Shown: positions 36,078 through 44,672, counted from the stretch's first letter. The stretch is 64,000 nt of DNA from Halieaceae bacterium UBA6060 (GCA_002428935.1 DIYG01000026.1:1-64000); one strand, 5' to 3'. Numbers and translations are program-made. Notes: generated from the sequence alone by a model not told the origin.

Positions 36078-36866
36078 CTAAAACTGATACTGATACTGCA
36101 AACTGAACTGGCTGCCACCACCCTCCCCGGACAGTTCACCGAGAAGGAATAGCGTGTTGTTTCGGTTGGGCGCATAACCAAGACCCGCTCTCAGACTGAT
36201 GGCATCTCGGTCATTGAACACAGGCTCCCCGTCCACACTTGACGCTTCCGCTATAGATAAGGCCATACCTCCCAGAAGCGTGACCTGGGGGTTAACGGCG
36301 AAGTTGACCATGGGCTCAGCGCGCCACTGATCTCCTGGCCTGAACCTACCTCCGTTGAGGTGATAGCTCTCCTGACGGAGGTAAGACACTCGGAGCGACA
36401 ACACGACGGGGTCTATGCTGCGATAAAGCGTGGCGGCGAGCTGTCCCTGGAAGACGCGCTCATCGTTGTCTGCCAAACCCGCCACAGAATCCCCTCGTGC
36501 TTCGATAACGATCGCTGGCCAGGAGTCTTCCCGGCGGGCCTGCCACACTCCACCAAGCCCATAGCTATGTCCCTGTCGATGCTGCGTGCGCCCCGGTTGG
36601 CGAAGCTCGCCCTGGTTCCAATCCAGGTTCGCATTCACTTCAAGCCTTGGCGACAAACCATAGCGCAGGGTGGTGGACCACAAGCTGTCTCGATCTTCTA
36701 CACCAGTAGTCGGTGTTCGATCCCGCAGGAGTAAACCTGCGGATAGCTGTAGCCGGGAATCATCAACAATCAGTTGCTCGATACTCAGCGGTGCCTGGGC
36801 TTGAACTTGGGTCTGCGTAAGCACACTCAGGGCAGAGACGGAAAGACTGTGTTTTAAGCCGCCCAT
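36078..36866 (-). CDS. Outer-membrane beta-barrel protein in the C39 operon
   Basis: The 262-residue protein has a signal peptide (cleavage near the AQA at 22-24) followed by alternating strands with many Tyr, Gln and Arg residues, and ends in QYQYQF. A terminal Phe after alternating aromatic residues is the usual signal for BAM-dependent outer-membrane insertion. Its overall look resembles the small transporter-type (phenol-degradation-like) barrels that sit beside C39 peptidase genes. It is the first gene of the minus-strand operon, with the exported small protein 44 bases downstream. It could serve as the exit pore for the processed product; this is inferred from context alone. Confidence 0.75.
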   Translation of the reverse strand: MGGLKHSLSVSALSVLTQTQVQAQAPLSIEQLIVDDSRLQLSAGLLLRDRTPTTGVEDRDSLWSTTLRYGLSPRLEVNANLDWNQGELRQPGRTQHRQGHSYGLGGVWQARREDSWPAIVIEARGDSVAGLADNDERVFQGQLAATLYRSIDPVVLSLRVSYLRQESYHLNGGRFRPGDQWRAEPMVNFAVNPQVTLLGGMALSIAEASSVDGEPVFNDRDAISLRAGLGYAPNRNNTLFLLGELSGEGGGSQFSLQYQYQF

Positions 36867-37024
36867 GATGGGTGTCTCTCGGGAAGATCGATGGGAACAG
36901 CATCGCCTCAGGAGGCCCCTAGCTCCACATCATCGATGGGACTCTTCCGTCGATTTCCGTCAAGCTTGCCCGGGGACCGCGGGGCAAGCATACTCGCGGC
37001 CCGCGATCTCACGAGAACTAGCTA

Positions 37025-37717
37025 ATGCTGAGCAAATTTCCCCAGATCCTGCCTTCTGTCACCTCCCGCAGCCTGGCCCAGGGCCTGGGTCTGGCTCTGA
37101 TATTCCTGAGCGGTTGCGCCAGCTACCAGTCTGAATATGAAACGCGACTGATCGGGAGCCTGCCCAATCAGCGTGAGGTCACGATTGACGAGGCACAGAG
37201 CTTCCCTGGAGATGTGTTGTGCGGCCGCTACACCAGTCTCACAGGACAGGGGTTCTCCTTTGTGACCCGTGACTTTGTCGTCACTCCTTACACGGTACTT
37301 AACCGGGCCAGCGAGCTGGAGCTATCGGTTTTCTGCGCTAAGAATCCAAGGGCTGCTCTGCTCGAGAACACCGGTCTGGGAGCCTGGGACGACGACCTGC
37401 AGATCGCGACCCGCCTCCGCGATGATATGCGAGCTATCGATAACGCGATTCGCACCTACTACCGTACCCGGCACGGCATGCCAAAAAATCTCGACGTGTT
37501 GCTAGGGGAAGACCTGGGTCTCGATGAGACAAGCCTTCTGGACCCCTGGGGTAAGCGCTATCGCTACGACCCCGGTCTCTCCGGGCGCACCAAACCCATC
37601 TTCGAACTCATCAGCTATGGCGCCGACGGCCTCTCTGGGGGAAGCGGGGAAAACGCCGACATGCGTTATTCGCAGTTGGAACTCCTGGAACACATGTTGC
37701 GCGTGGAGGGGCTATAG
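37025..37717 (+). CDS. Lipoprotein with C-terminal GspG-like (T2SS pseudopilin) domain
   Basis: The 230-residue protein begins with a lipoprotein signal peptide (lipobox LSGC, Cys31). About 85 residues of unfamiliar sequence follow with two Cys (66, 104), then a C-terminal domain (about 128-214) that matches the globular part of the type II secretion major pseudopilin GspG. The visible matches are AIRTYYRTRHGMPKNLDVL, DPWGKRYRYDPG, and the calcium-loop-like SYGADGLSGGSGENAD. Real pseudopilins have a prepilin helix instead; here it is replaced by a lipid anchor. It starts 158 bases from, and divergent to, the barrel gene of the C39 operon, so the two units may share a promoter region and a function. 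No other T2SS gene is nearby. Confidence 0.85.
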   Translation: MLSKFPQILPSVTSRSLAQGLGLALIFLSGCASYQSEYETRLIGSLPNQREVTIDEAQSFPGDVLCGRYTSLTGQGFSFVTRDFVVTPYTVLNRASELELSVFCAKNPRAALLENTGLGAWDDDLQIATRLRDDMRAIDNAIRTYYRTRHGMPKNLDVLLGEDLGLDETSLLDPWGKRYRYDPGLSGRTKPIFELISYGADGLSGGSGENADMRYSQLELLEHMLRVEGL

Positions 37718-37720
37718 CGC

Positions 37721-39448
37721 CTACGCCAGGGGAAATATGAGCGGCAGCAAGAACAATACGACAAGGGAATAGGAAACCGATACGGGAAGACCACAGCGCA
37801 GATAGTCGCTGAAACGATAGTTACCCAGGTTTTGCACCATGAGGTTGGTGGTGTACCCGTAGGGGGTTAGAAAGCTGGCACTGGCACCATAGGCCACCGC
37901 CATGGCAAAGGGTAAAACGGACAAGCCGTAGCTTTCGGCCAGGCCGTAGGCCACGGGGAAGGCGAGCGCAGCCGCCGCGTTATTGGTCATCAGTTCCGTG
38001 AGCAAGAGCGTGCTTAAATACACCCCCGCCAGCGCCACATAAGGTCCTCGACTCGCCAGGTGCTGGTGGAGGAAATCCGCGATATTCCCCACCAAACCCG
38101 TATTGGTCATGGCCTGCGACAATACCAGGGCGGAAGCGATGATCATGACGATTTCAAAGGGAAAACGCCGCCGTAACTCACCGGGGCGTACCACCCTAAG
38201 CCCCAGCATCAGCACCAACATGGCCGCGAGCCCCTTGATCAGCGGCACGATAGCCAGCGCCGCCAGGGTCACCACCACCAGCATCGCCACGCCCATGAGC
38301 ACATCCACGAGCGCGGGCAACTGCACCTGCACAGAACGAGAGCCGACTACCAAAAAATTCTTATCCACATTCCGCCGGCCATAGAAATCACCACCGGCCG
38401 CCAGCATCAGGCTGTCGCCCGCCTGTAAGCTAATACTCCCGAGTTTTCCCGATAAACGTTGTCCGCCCCGACGCAGACCGACGACGGCCGCGTCAAAGAG
38501 GGAACGAAAGCCCGAGTTTTTTATGGTTTTGCCTTCAACGGTAGCGCCGGGCAGAACCACCACCTGGACCAGATTACCCCGCAGCAAACCCTCTTCGGCG
38601 GCGAAGGTTCGCAAGCCGTCGAAACGTTCCAGAACGCTGACCCGGGCGATATCACCCGAGAAAATCAGCTTGTCCCCCGCCTCGATGTGCTCCTGGGGTG
38701 CCACGGGTGATATGAGGTGGTCGCCACGAACGATCTCTACCAGGAATAGTGCGTCAAGTTCGCGAAGGCCATTGTCGGCGATGCTGCGACCAATCAACGG
38801 AGAATCCGCCATCACCTCGGCTTCCACCAGGTATTCAGCAATGGAGATGGCTTCCCTTTCCCGATGGGGTAACAACCTCGACGAAAGAAACATGGCGGCA
38901 AGACCAGCCAGCGTCGCAGCGAATCCGATGGGGAGAAAGTCGAAGAAGGCCAGGCCCTCCCCTGTCGCATCCTCCAGAAAAGAACTCACGATGAGGTTGG
39001 TGGAGGTCCCGATCAAGGTCATAGTGCCGCCAAGCACCGCCGCATAGGACAGGGGCAGGAGCAGGCGACTCGGTGGGTGATGAGGATTTTCACGCAAGGT
39101 GTTAGCCAGGGTGGCAACCACCGCCGTGTTGTTTACCACCGCAGAAAAAATACCCGTAACAAGGCTGATCCGCAGCAGCGACCAGCGATACCCCTTCACC
39201 ACCAGTCCGCGAGCCAAACGCGACAACCAACTCAGCTTCTCAAGGCCAATGGACACGAGGATCAATAGCGTCAGGGTCACGAGCCCCTGATTGGTCACCT
39301 TATCGAGCAGCGCTGTGGTGTCCACCAATCCACCAAAATAGGCAGCTCCCATGGCCGCCGTGAACAGCCATGCGGGAGAAACGCTGCTGAAGACCAGGCC
39401 GTAAAAAAGGCCTAGGAAGATCGCCGCAATGTAGAGTTGTTCGAGCAT
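37721..39448 (-). CDS. SLC13/DASS-type permease with two TrkA-C domains
   Basis: The 575-residue protein has two blocks of membrane helices separated by a cytosolic region (about residues 200-370) containing two TrkA-C/RCK-C domains. Transporter signatures visible are VVNNTAVVATLA with GTSTNLIV in the first block, and LMTNNAAAALAFPVAYGL with SASFLTPYGYTTNLMV in the second, which are the paired SNT-like substrate loops of the DASS (CitT/SLC13) family. It should import a dicarboxylate, sulfate or related anion with sodium. The exact ion cannot be read. It is convergent with the GspG-domain lipoprotein, whose stop is four bases away. Confidence 0.88.
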   Translation of the reverse strand: MLEQLYIAAIFLGLFYGLVFSSVSPAWLFTAAMGAAYFGGLVDTTALLDKVTNQGLVTLTLLILVSIGLEKLSWLSRLARGLVVKGYRWSLLRISLVTGIFSAVVNNTAVVATLANTLRENPHHPPSRLLLPLSYAAVLGGTMTLIGTSTNLIVSSFLEDATGEGLAFFDFLPIGFAATLAGLAAMFLSSRLLPHREREAISIAEYLVEAEVMADSPLIGRSIADNGLRELDALFLVEIVRGDHLISPVAPQEHIEAGDKLIFSGDIARVSVLERFDGLRTFAAEEGLLRGNLVQVVVLPGATVEGKTIKNSGFRSLFDAAVVGLRRGGQRLSGKLGSISLQAGDSLMLAAGGDFYGRRNVDKNFLVVGSRSVQVQLPALVDVLMGVAMLVVVTLAALAIVPLIKGLAAMLVLMLGLRVVRPGELRRRFPFEIVMIIASALVLSQAMTNTGLVGNIADFLHQHLASRGPYVALAGVYLSTLLLTELMTNNAAAALAFPVAYGLAESYGLSVLPFAMAVAYGASASFLTPYGYTTNLMVQNLGNYRFSDYLRCGLPVSVSYSLVVLFLLPLIFPLA

Positions 39449-39599
39449 CTTGCCAGTGGATTAACGCCGAAGCGCGAGCATACGCGCTGGCAGGCCCGGT
39501 TGCCATGGAACAATGATCGTTTACACTCTGCCAGCGCCGCAGAGCGCGCCGTCTTATCCCCTCCCCCCAGGGGGAGCCATCTCACGTAAGGAGAACAAT

Positions 39600-39971
39600 A
39601 TGATTGGTTACGTCACCATTGGTGTCAGCGATATGGAGCGCGCCAAGGCTTTCTATGCAGAGCTACTAAAGGACATGGGGGCCAAGGTAACGGCTGATAT
39701 GGAGCGCATCGCCTTTATCGGAAAAAGCATGGCTGATCCGATGATCGCAGTCTGCATTCCCTACGACGAAGAGCCCAATCACCCGGGCAATGGCAACATG
39801 GTCGCCATCAACGCCGAGACCAAGGAAAACGTCGATGCGCTGTACAAGAAAGCCGTCGACCTGGGCGCGACTTGCGATGGCGAACCAGGACAACGTATCC
39901 CGGACGTGTTCTATGGCGCTTACGTCCGCGACGCCGATGGCAATAAGCTGGCCTTCTACGTATTTGGCTAA
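39600..39971 (+). CDS. VOC (glyoxalase/bleomycin-resistance) family protein
   Basis: The 123-residue protein is one VOC domain: MIGYVTIGVSDMERAKAFY at the start, a central strand region, and DVFYGAYVRDADGNKLAFYVF at the end. It shows the typical DPxGN-like DADGN turn near the C-terminal metal-ligand strand. Such proteins are metal-dependent isomerases, dioxygenases or drug-binding proteins; the activity is not readable. The ATG at 39600 is chosen because TAAGGAG lies 7-13 bases upstream and the family begins there; 29 extra residues from an earlier start are not family-like. Confidence 0.88.
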   Translation: MIGYVTIGVSDMERAKAFYAELLKDMGAKVTADMERIAFIGKSMADPMIAVCIPYDEEPNHPGNGNMVAINAETKENVDALYKKAVDLGATCDGEPGQRIPDVFYGAYVRDADGNKLAFYVFG

Positions 39972-39983
39972 GCTGCTGACAAG

Positions 39984-40015
39984 TACCGCGGCGCCCGCTC
40001 GGGGCGACCGCGGTA
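39984..40015. terminator. Strong GC-rich hairpin after the VOC gene
   Basis: TACCGCGG (39984-39991) pairs perfectly with CCGCGGTA (40008-40015). Inside it, CGCCC (39992-39996) pairs with GGGCG (40002-40006) around a five-base loop, with a single bulged A. The stem begins 12 bases after the VOC stop codon. There is no T-run downstream, so it may act as a transcript-end stabiliser or a weak terminator ahead of the methyltransferase gene. Confidence 0.5.
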
Positions 40016-40052
40016 AGCTGGGATTCGCATCCCGCATGTCCAAGAGCCCCCT

Positions 40053-40811
40053 ATGCAATTCTTAAAATCCCTGGAAGTCCGTTTTCGGCGTTGGCGGAAT
40101 CGCGTCATCGCGCCGAAGCGCTATCAAGGGGATGCGGTTTACTGTCCGGTCTGTGAAGGGAGCTTTTCCCACTTTCTTCCGGCGGGCACGGGTGCGCGTC
40201 GGCGTGAACAAGCCGTGTGCCCCGTGTGCCGAAGTCGCGAGAGAGATCGCCTGAGTTGGCTATTTATCCGTGATCGACAGCAGGAACTATTGCAGCGTCA
40301 TATGCAGTTTCTGCACATCGCCCCAGAACCGCGTTTGGGCGAGTTCTTCTTCAGCACCATTGGTGAGGGTTACATCACCGCGGATCTAATGCGCAAAGAC
40401 GTCATGGTGCGCCTGGACGTGCAGGACATGGTCTATCCCAACGAGACCATGGACGCTATTTACTGTAGCCACGTACTCCAGGATGTACCCGATGACAAGC
40501 AAGCCATCGACGAGTGCTTCCGAGTCTTGCGGCCGGGGGGCTGGGCGGTGATGAACGTACCCATTTTTGCGGACAGTACCGCGGAAGCCACCACACCGGG
40601 GAACGTCCGGGCAAGCTGGGATCGGCGCCCCGATGAACACGTGCGAGACTACGGTTTGGACTACACCCAGCGACTAGAGGCGGGGGGATTTTCCGTCACG
40701 GTCTACAGCGCTGAAGATCTGGTACCCGACCAGTCCCAACGTCAGCGCATGGGTATCGATGGCCCCCGGACCGGTTACGTGCATTTCGTGCGCAAACCCG
40801 AGGCCGCCTAA
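40053..40811 (+). CDS. SAM-dependent methyltransferase with N-terminal zinc-ribbon
   Basis: The 252-residue protein has a probable zinc ribbon at residues 31-59 (CPVC at 31-34 and CPVC at 56-59). A class I methyltransferase core follows, with a short glycine-poor motif I region near HIAPEPRL, an acidic motif near LDVQDM, and MDAIYCSHVLQDVPD and FRVLRPGGWAVMNVP as motifs IV and V. Such proteins often lie in polysaccharide or LPS loci. Here the genes on the other side are a sulfotransferase and an O-antigen ligase, which supports sugar or glycan modification. Its stop overlaps the convergent sulfotransferase gene by four bases. Confidence 0.82.
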   Translation: MQFLKSLEVRFRRWRNRVIAPKRYQGDAVYCPVCEGSFSHFLPAGTGARRREQAVCPVCRSRERDRLSWLFIRDRQQELLQRHMQFLHIAPEPRLGEFFFSTIGEGYITADLMRKDVMVRLDVQDMVYPNETMDAIYCSHVLQDVPDDKQAIDECFRVLRPGGWAVMNVPIFADSTAEATTPGNVRASWDRRPDEHVRDYGLDYTQRLEAGGFSVTVYSAEDLVPDQSQRQRMGIDGPRTGYVHFVRKPEAA

Positions 40812-41503
40812 GCCCCAAACTCATAGCCCATAAGGGCGATTTCCTTGGCAAAGAGCTCTGCGACCCGCTGTCGAGACGCATCGTCGAAATACTCCACGTA
40901 GGGCTTGCGCTCCACGGCTACGCCGGTCTTCTCTCGCGGCAGGGGCTCGGGAAGCTCTAGATCCAGGCGCTGCCGTAATTCCTGAAGGGCAACACCGAGT
41001 TCGCGAAATTCAAACACGCGGTCCACCATGGGTTCCTCGCCATCGAAATACAGCTCGCCGTCTCTGGGCAAACGGTGGGCTTTGCGGGCGAGATAGTCGC
41101 CAAAGGGCAGCATAGGCTTTCCCTGACCATGCTTCTTCCACAAATAGTAGGAGACGACTTTGTCCCAGGGATTCCGCTCAAAACAGAAGGTGAAATACTC
41201 AGACCAGATACCTTCACCGACGAGCTCTCGAATACGCCAGGCTGGCATATGCTCGTAGTAAAATGCCCCGAGGAGGCTGGAGTGCCGCGGGATCAGCTTT
41301 CGCAGCAGCTTGTGACGATTATAGGCCGCTCCCAGGGCCGACGTAGGTCCGTAGTTACGCGGAATACCGGAGGCAATGTTGTCCTCCATATGGGAGACAA
41401 TGTCTCCCTCCGCACATTCTCTCGCCAGAGCGACCTCCAGGGAGCTACCGGCGGTTTTATGGGTTTTGACAAAGATGAACCGGTGTTCATGACTGATGAT
41501 CAT
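40808..41503 (-). CDS. Sulfotransferase-family protein
   Basis: The 231-residue protein has the PAPS-binding features of the Sulfotransfer_2 type. The 5'-phosphosulfate loop is FVKTHKTAGSSLE near residues 10-22 and the 3'-phosphate-binding segment is CFERNPWDKVVSYY near 108-121. It should transfer sulfate from PAPS to a carbohydrate, probably a surface glycan. Its start overlaps the stop of the O-antigen ligase gene (ATGA at 41500-41503), so both are coupled. The context with methyltransferase, ligase and YrbL-like genes suggests a sulfated or methylated LPS/capsule modification. Confidence 0.85.
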   Translation of the reverse strand: MIISHEHRFIFVKTHKTAGSSLEVALARECAEGDIVSHMEDNIASGIPRNYGPTSALGAAYNRHKLLRKLIPRHSSLLGAFYYEHMPAWRIRELVGEGIWSEYFTFCFERNPWDKVVSYYLWKKHGQGKPMLPFGDYLARKAHRLPRDGELYFDGEEPMVDRVFEFRELGVALQELRQRLDLELPEPLPREKTGVAVERKPYVEYFDDASRQRVAELFAKEIALMGYEFGA

Positions 41504-42807
41504 AGGTTCTTGGTATCCGCAGTCTCCGTCTCATGAGCTGATGTCTCGGCCAGGGCAAACAGGTAGAGACCGATAAAAAACCAAAGCATAAGGCTCGACC
41601 AGGACGAATACCAAGCGGGATGGGTGTTAATGGGAAACAGCATGCCCGTTAAGGCTACGCCATAGGGCAAGGCCCGTGATCGCGCGGCGGCGGAAGCCCG
41701 TCGCCAGGCCTGCAACAGAACACCGACCAGAAGCGCGTAACCCAGCAAACCGAATACCCCCGTCTCACTACCCAGATCCAGCATCAACTGATGGGCGTGG
41801 GACCCACGGCTACCGGCTGAGCCCGCGAGGGGTTTCGCCCAGTGATCGTCGGCACTAGCGTAGTCTGCATAGGCATAACGAAACCCCCTGGGACCAACGC
41901 CGTTCAGGGGGTTGTCAGAGAACATGCGTAGGGCCGTTCCCCAGATAGGCAAGCGCTTTCCTGAGGCCCGGTTCAGCGTTTCATAGTCGGGATGCTCCAC
42001 GGCTTCCACCAGAACATCGCTGCGCTGACGCACCCAGTCGCTTCCGCCATAGGCCACCAGCAGCGCCATGACCGCCGCCAGAGCAAAAGCACTGACCCGT
42101 CGCGGTGCCAGATACCCTCGCCCGTGGTAGTAAACGAGCAGGACTGCCAGCTCTACCGCCGCAACGATCCACGCTGCACGCTTCCCAGAAAGGGCCACCA
42201 GGGTCAGCAGTAAAACCACATAGGCCAGGGAAGCGGTTGTCGACCAGTTTCGCAGCGTTGTTACTACCGCAACGGGCATGAGTAAGGCCAGGGTTAGACC
42301 AAACTTGATGTTGTCGTCATCACCGAACAGCCCATTGATATAGCCCTCGCCAACACCGTACCCCAGGGTATTTCGCCCCGTCACAGCCTGAAGCAGACCA
42401 TCAAAACACCACAGGCCCAACAACACCGTTACGGCATAAGCGATGACTGCGAGTAAACGACGTTGGGTGCGCTCCGCATCGTGACTCAAGGCATACAGCG
42501 CCAGCAGCGCCGCACAGGAAAAGGGATAACGCAAACTTCCAATGGTGCTGAGGCTAGCTTTCTCCAGCGCTACCGCGTCGACAAGGGCAAGGATCATGGG
42601 GGTGACGAAAAGCAGGTACAGGACAACCAGCCGCCGCCACGGGGCTCCTGCAGCAAAAGCGGACGCGCGAGTCAGCAAAACCACGCCCAGGAGCGACAGA
42701 AAGCCCATGGGGATCTCAACCATGCGCCCAAAGGGAAGGAGAGCCAACGCTGCGACAAGCAGCATGGCGACGAGAGTGAGGCGCGGGTTACCCATGCGGT
42801 GTTCCAA
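41500..42807 (-). CDS. O-antigen ligase / polymerase-like membrane protein
   Basis: The 435-residue integral membrane protein has about 11-12 hydrophobic helices and a large periplasmic loop (about 240-335). The loop contains RLPIWGTALRMFSDNPLNGVGPRGFRY and HAHQLMLDLGSETGVFGLLGY, the WaaL/Wzy_C (O-antigen ligase) signature with the functional His in the SHAHQ segment. It should join a lipid-linked glycan to lipid A-core, or polymerise it, at the periplasmic face. It is first of a two-gene operon with the sulfotransferase and divergent from the YrbL-like gene. Confidence 0.85.
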   Translation of the reverse strand: MEHRMGNPRLTLVAMLLVAALALLPFGRMVEIPMGFLSLLGVVLLTRASAFAAGAPWRRLVVLYLLFVTPMILALVDAVALEKASLSTIGSLRYPFSCAALLALYALSHDAERTQRRLLAVIAYAVTVLLGLWCFDGLLQAVTGRNTLGYGVGEGYINGLFGDDDNIKFGLTLALLMPVAVVTTLRNWSTTASLAYVVLLLTLVALSGKRAAWIVAAVELAVLLVYYHGRGYLAPRRVSAFALAAVMALLVAYGGSDWVRQRSDVLVEAVEHPDYETLNRASGKRLPIWGTALRMFSDNPLNGVGPRGFRYAYADYASADDHWAKPLAGSAGSRGSHAHQLMLDLGSETGVFGLLGYALLVGVLLQAWRRASAAARSRALPYGVALTGMLFPINTHPAWYSSWSSLMLWFFIGLYLFALAETSAHETETADTKNL

Positions 42808-42928
42808 TTCGAGGCCGCGCTACTATGCGACGGGAGACGGCCTTCGTCAAAATGCCACTAATGCCAACTCGCCATTACCTCCCGGTGCGCTAAAATCCGA
42901 GCGCTGTGAAACTCGCCCCCCCGAAAGT

Positions 42929-43546
42929 ATGCTGAAGCTCCGACATACCCGCCCCCTGTTCGTTGGCGGCACCCGCTATTGCTTCCAGCATCCGGAACAC
43001 GCCAATCGCTGCGTCAAGGTTTTGCGCCCGGATCGCACGGGACAGGCCCGAAAGCTTCTGCGACGGGACTTCAAGCGTCATCTCCCGGCACGCTTTCTGG
43101 ATGATCAACGGAAAGAAATTGCGGCCTATCGGGAGCTCCTGACCCGCGCAAGTGAAACCCTGTGGCGCTACGTGCCGCGCTATCACGGCACGGAAGAAAC
43201 GGACATGGGGATTGGTATCGTCACCCAGCTCATGCGCAATACCGACGGCAGTTGGCCGAAGAATCTCCAGCAGCTTCTTCCCCAAGGGATGACCCCGGAT
43301 CTCGAAGAAGGCATTGATGAGTTCGTCCGCGCGGTACAGGAACTCCGCATACTCAGTCGGGACCTGCTTCCCCACAACATCATCGCCGTGGAAGAGGAAA
43401 ACGGCATCCGCGTTATGCTCGTCGATGGCATTGGCAATGCGGAGCTGATTCCGCTTTCCACCCATCTGGGCTATTTCGCCGATCAGAAAACTCGTCGAAA
43501 AATCGCTCGCTTCCATCAGCGTTGCAAGGCGTTATTGCCGGACTAG
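42929..43546 (+). CDS. YrbL-like protein with kinase-type fold
   Basis: The 205-residue protein matches the YrbL (PhoP regulatory network) type. The N-terminus reads FVGGTRYCFQHPEHANRCVKVLRP, a nucleotide-binding-like hairpin with the Lys of a VAIK-like motif. The C-terminal half has LSRDLLPHNIIAVEEE and VMLVDGIGNAEL, which resemble a kinase catalytic loop and a DxG metal loop. YrbL-type proteins are related to LPS-core kinases and are often next to surface-sugar genes, as here. I chose the ATG at 42929; the upstream in-frame extension overlaps the ligase gene on the other strand and has no family resemblance. Confidence 0.82.
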   Translation: MLKLRHTRPLFVGGTRYCFQHPEHANRCVKVLRPDRTGQARKLLRRDFKRHLPARFLDDQRKEIAAYRELLTRASETLWRYVPRYHGTEETDMGIGIVTQLMRNTDGSWPKNLQQLLPQGMTPDLEEGIDEFVRAVQELRILSRDLLPHNIIAVEEENGIRVMLVDGIGNAELIPLSTHLGYFADQKTRRKIARFHQRCKALLPD

Positions 43547-43616
43547 GCCGAACTAGGTCTGGCTAAGCCTGGCTGGTAGCTTTCCAAGCATGGACCCTTA
43601 TCGACGATCTCCTCGC

Positions 43617-44594
43617 TCAGGGAGCGCTTGCGCAATGCTCTCCCGCCCAGTCCAAAATAGCTTCCGTAAGTCTTAGGCGAAGGCCAGAGAAACTGTGGTC
43701 GGTGGGTAGCTTGAGGGTACTCAGGTACATCCTAGGCTCCTCAAGATAGGCCCTGACCACAGGATCGAACATCTGCGCCGGAGGCGTCGCCTGGTCCCGA
43801 TCACCGGCGATCATCAGCACAGACTTACCCACTAATCCCGGAGCAAACCGCTCCGTATCAAGCTGCTCTCGCGGTGTGGTGCGCAGCTCCGCCCCAAGCT
43901 TGTTTCCATCAAGACCTCGGAGCATAAACAAGCTATCGGCGTAGGCTTGGAGGCGTTCAAACAGCAGCCCTCCGTCTTCGGCACCGTCTTTCCACAGAGC
44001 GAGATTCGCCGGAGCCAGGGCCATGACGCAGCGTAAAGCGGGATCTTGAGAACCCGCCGCCAGGGCCGTATACCCGCCCAGGGAGTGACCGAGCAGGGAC
44101 AGAGCCGTGGGATCGATGCGCAGCGCCCTCAGCTGTTCCTCCGCCCGCAACCAACGGAGTACCGTTGCCGTGTCCTCGGTCAGATGTGCAATACGGTACT
44201 CACCTTCCGCGCCCCAGGCACCGCGATAATGAAAAAACAGGCTATTAAAACCTGCGCGGCGTAGGGCCTGAGCCAGGTCGAGATTTCGTTCGTTGCCGGG
44301 AAAGCCGTGGAGGAAAACCACCGTCGGGTGCGGCCCTGCACCGGCCGCGAGATAGATATGCCCCGGTAGACGCGCTCCGTGACTGGGTATGGTCAATTCG
44401 ACGATGGACGCGGGATGAGCACCATCATCAGGGGGATCTGCCACCAGTGGCGTCGCCTCAGTCGTCGCCCACACCAGGGGTGACAATAGCGAACCCAATA
44501 ACAACACCAGGAGTCTGCGAACCGTGAGCACTTGTTTATCCTCCACACCATCGATTTGACCGGACCCGAGTTTGCCTGACCCGGGCGCATTCAC
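43617..44594 (-). CDS. Secreted alpha/beta hydrolase
   Basis: The 325-residue protein has a hydrophobic signal (about residues 27-43, ending in VWATTE). Hydrolase motifs follow: oxyanion HGFPGNERN, nucleophile elbow GHSLGGY (Ser near 168), an acid in AGDRDQATPP and His in LPTDHSFSG. The layout fits dienelactone-hydrolase/peptidase-S9-like enzymes of unknown substrate. A GTG at 44531 just before the hydrophobic stretch is an alternative start that gives a more normal signal peptide. It is convergent with the YrbL-like gene and divergent from the HMG-CoA reductase gene. Confidence 0.8.
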   Translation of the reverse strand: MNAPGSGKLGSGQIDGVEDKQVLTVRRLLVLLLGSLLSPLVWATTEATPLVADPPDDGAHPASIVELTIPSHGARLPGHIYLAAGAGPHPTVVFLHGFPGNERNLDLAQALRRAGFNSLFFHYRGAWGAEGEYRIAHLTEDTATVLRWLRAEEQLRALRIDPTALSLLGHSLGGYTALAAGSQDPALRCVMALAPANLALWKDGAEDGGLLFERLQAYADSLFMLRGLDGNKLGAELRTTPREQLDTERFAPGLVGKSVLMIAGDRDQATPPAQMFDPVVRAYLEEPRMYLSTLKLPTDHSFSGLRLRLTEAILDWAGEHCASAP

Positions 44595-44616
44595 CTACGC
44601 AGAGGATGAGTGCAAA

Positions 44617-44645
44617 TTGACCTCCCCCAGCCGCGCGGTTAGTTT
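44617..44645 (+). promoter_or_regulatory. Possible sigma-70 promoter of the HMG-CoA reductase gene
   Basis: TTGACC (44617-44622) is separated by 17 bases from TAGTTT (44640-44645), about 28 bases upstream of the ATG at 44673. The -35 box is close to consensus and the -10 box is weak. This is the best candidate in the gap between the two divergent genes. Confidence 0.4.
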
Positions 44646-44672
44646 AGCGGGCTTTGTTTCGGAGCAAGAATA

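Noticed and set aside
42542..42928. N-terminal extension of the YrbL-like gene
   Set aside because: It overlaps the O-antigen ligase gene on the other strand and has no YrbL resemblance; the ATG at 42929 starts the conserved part.
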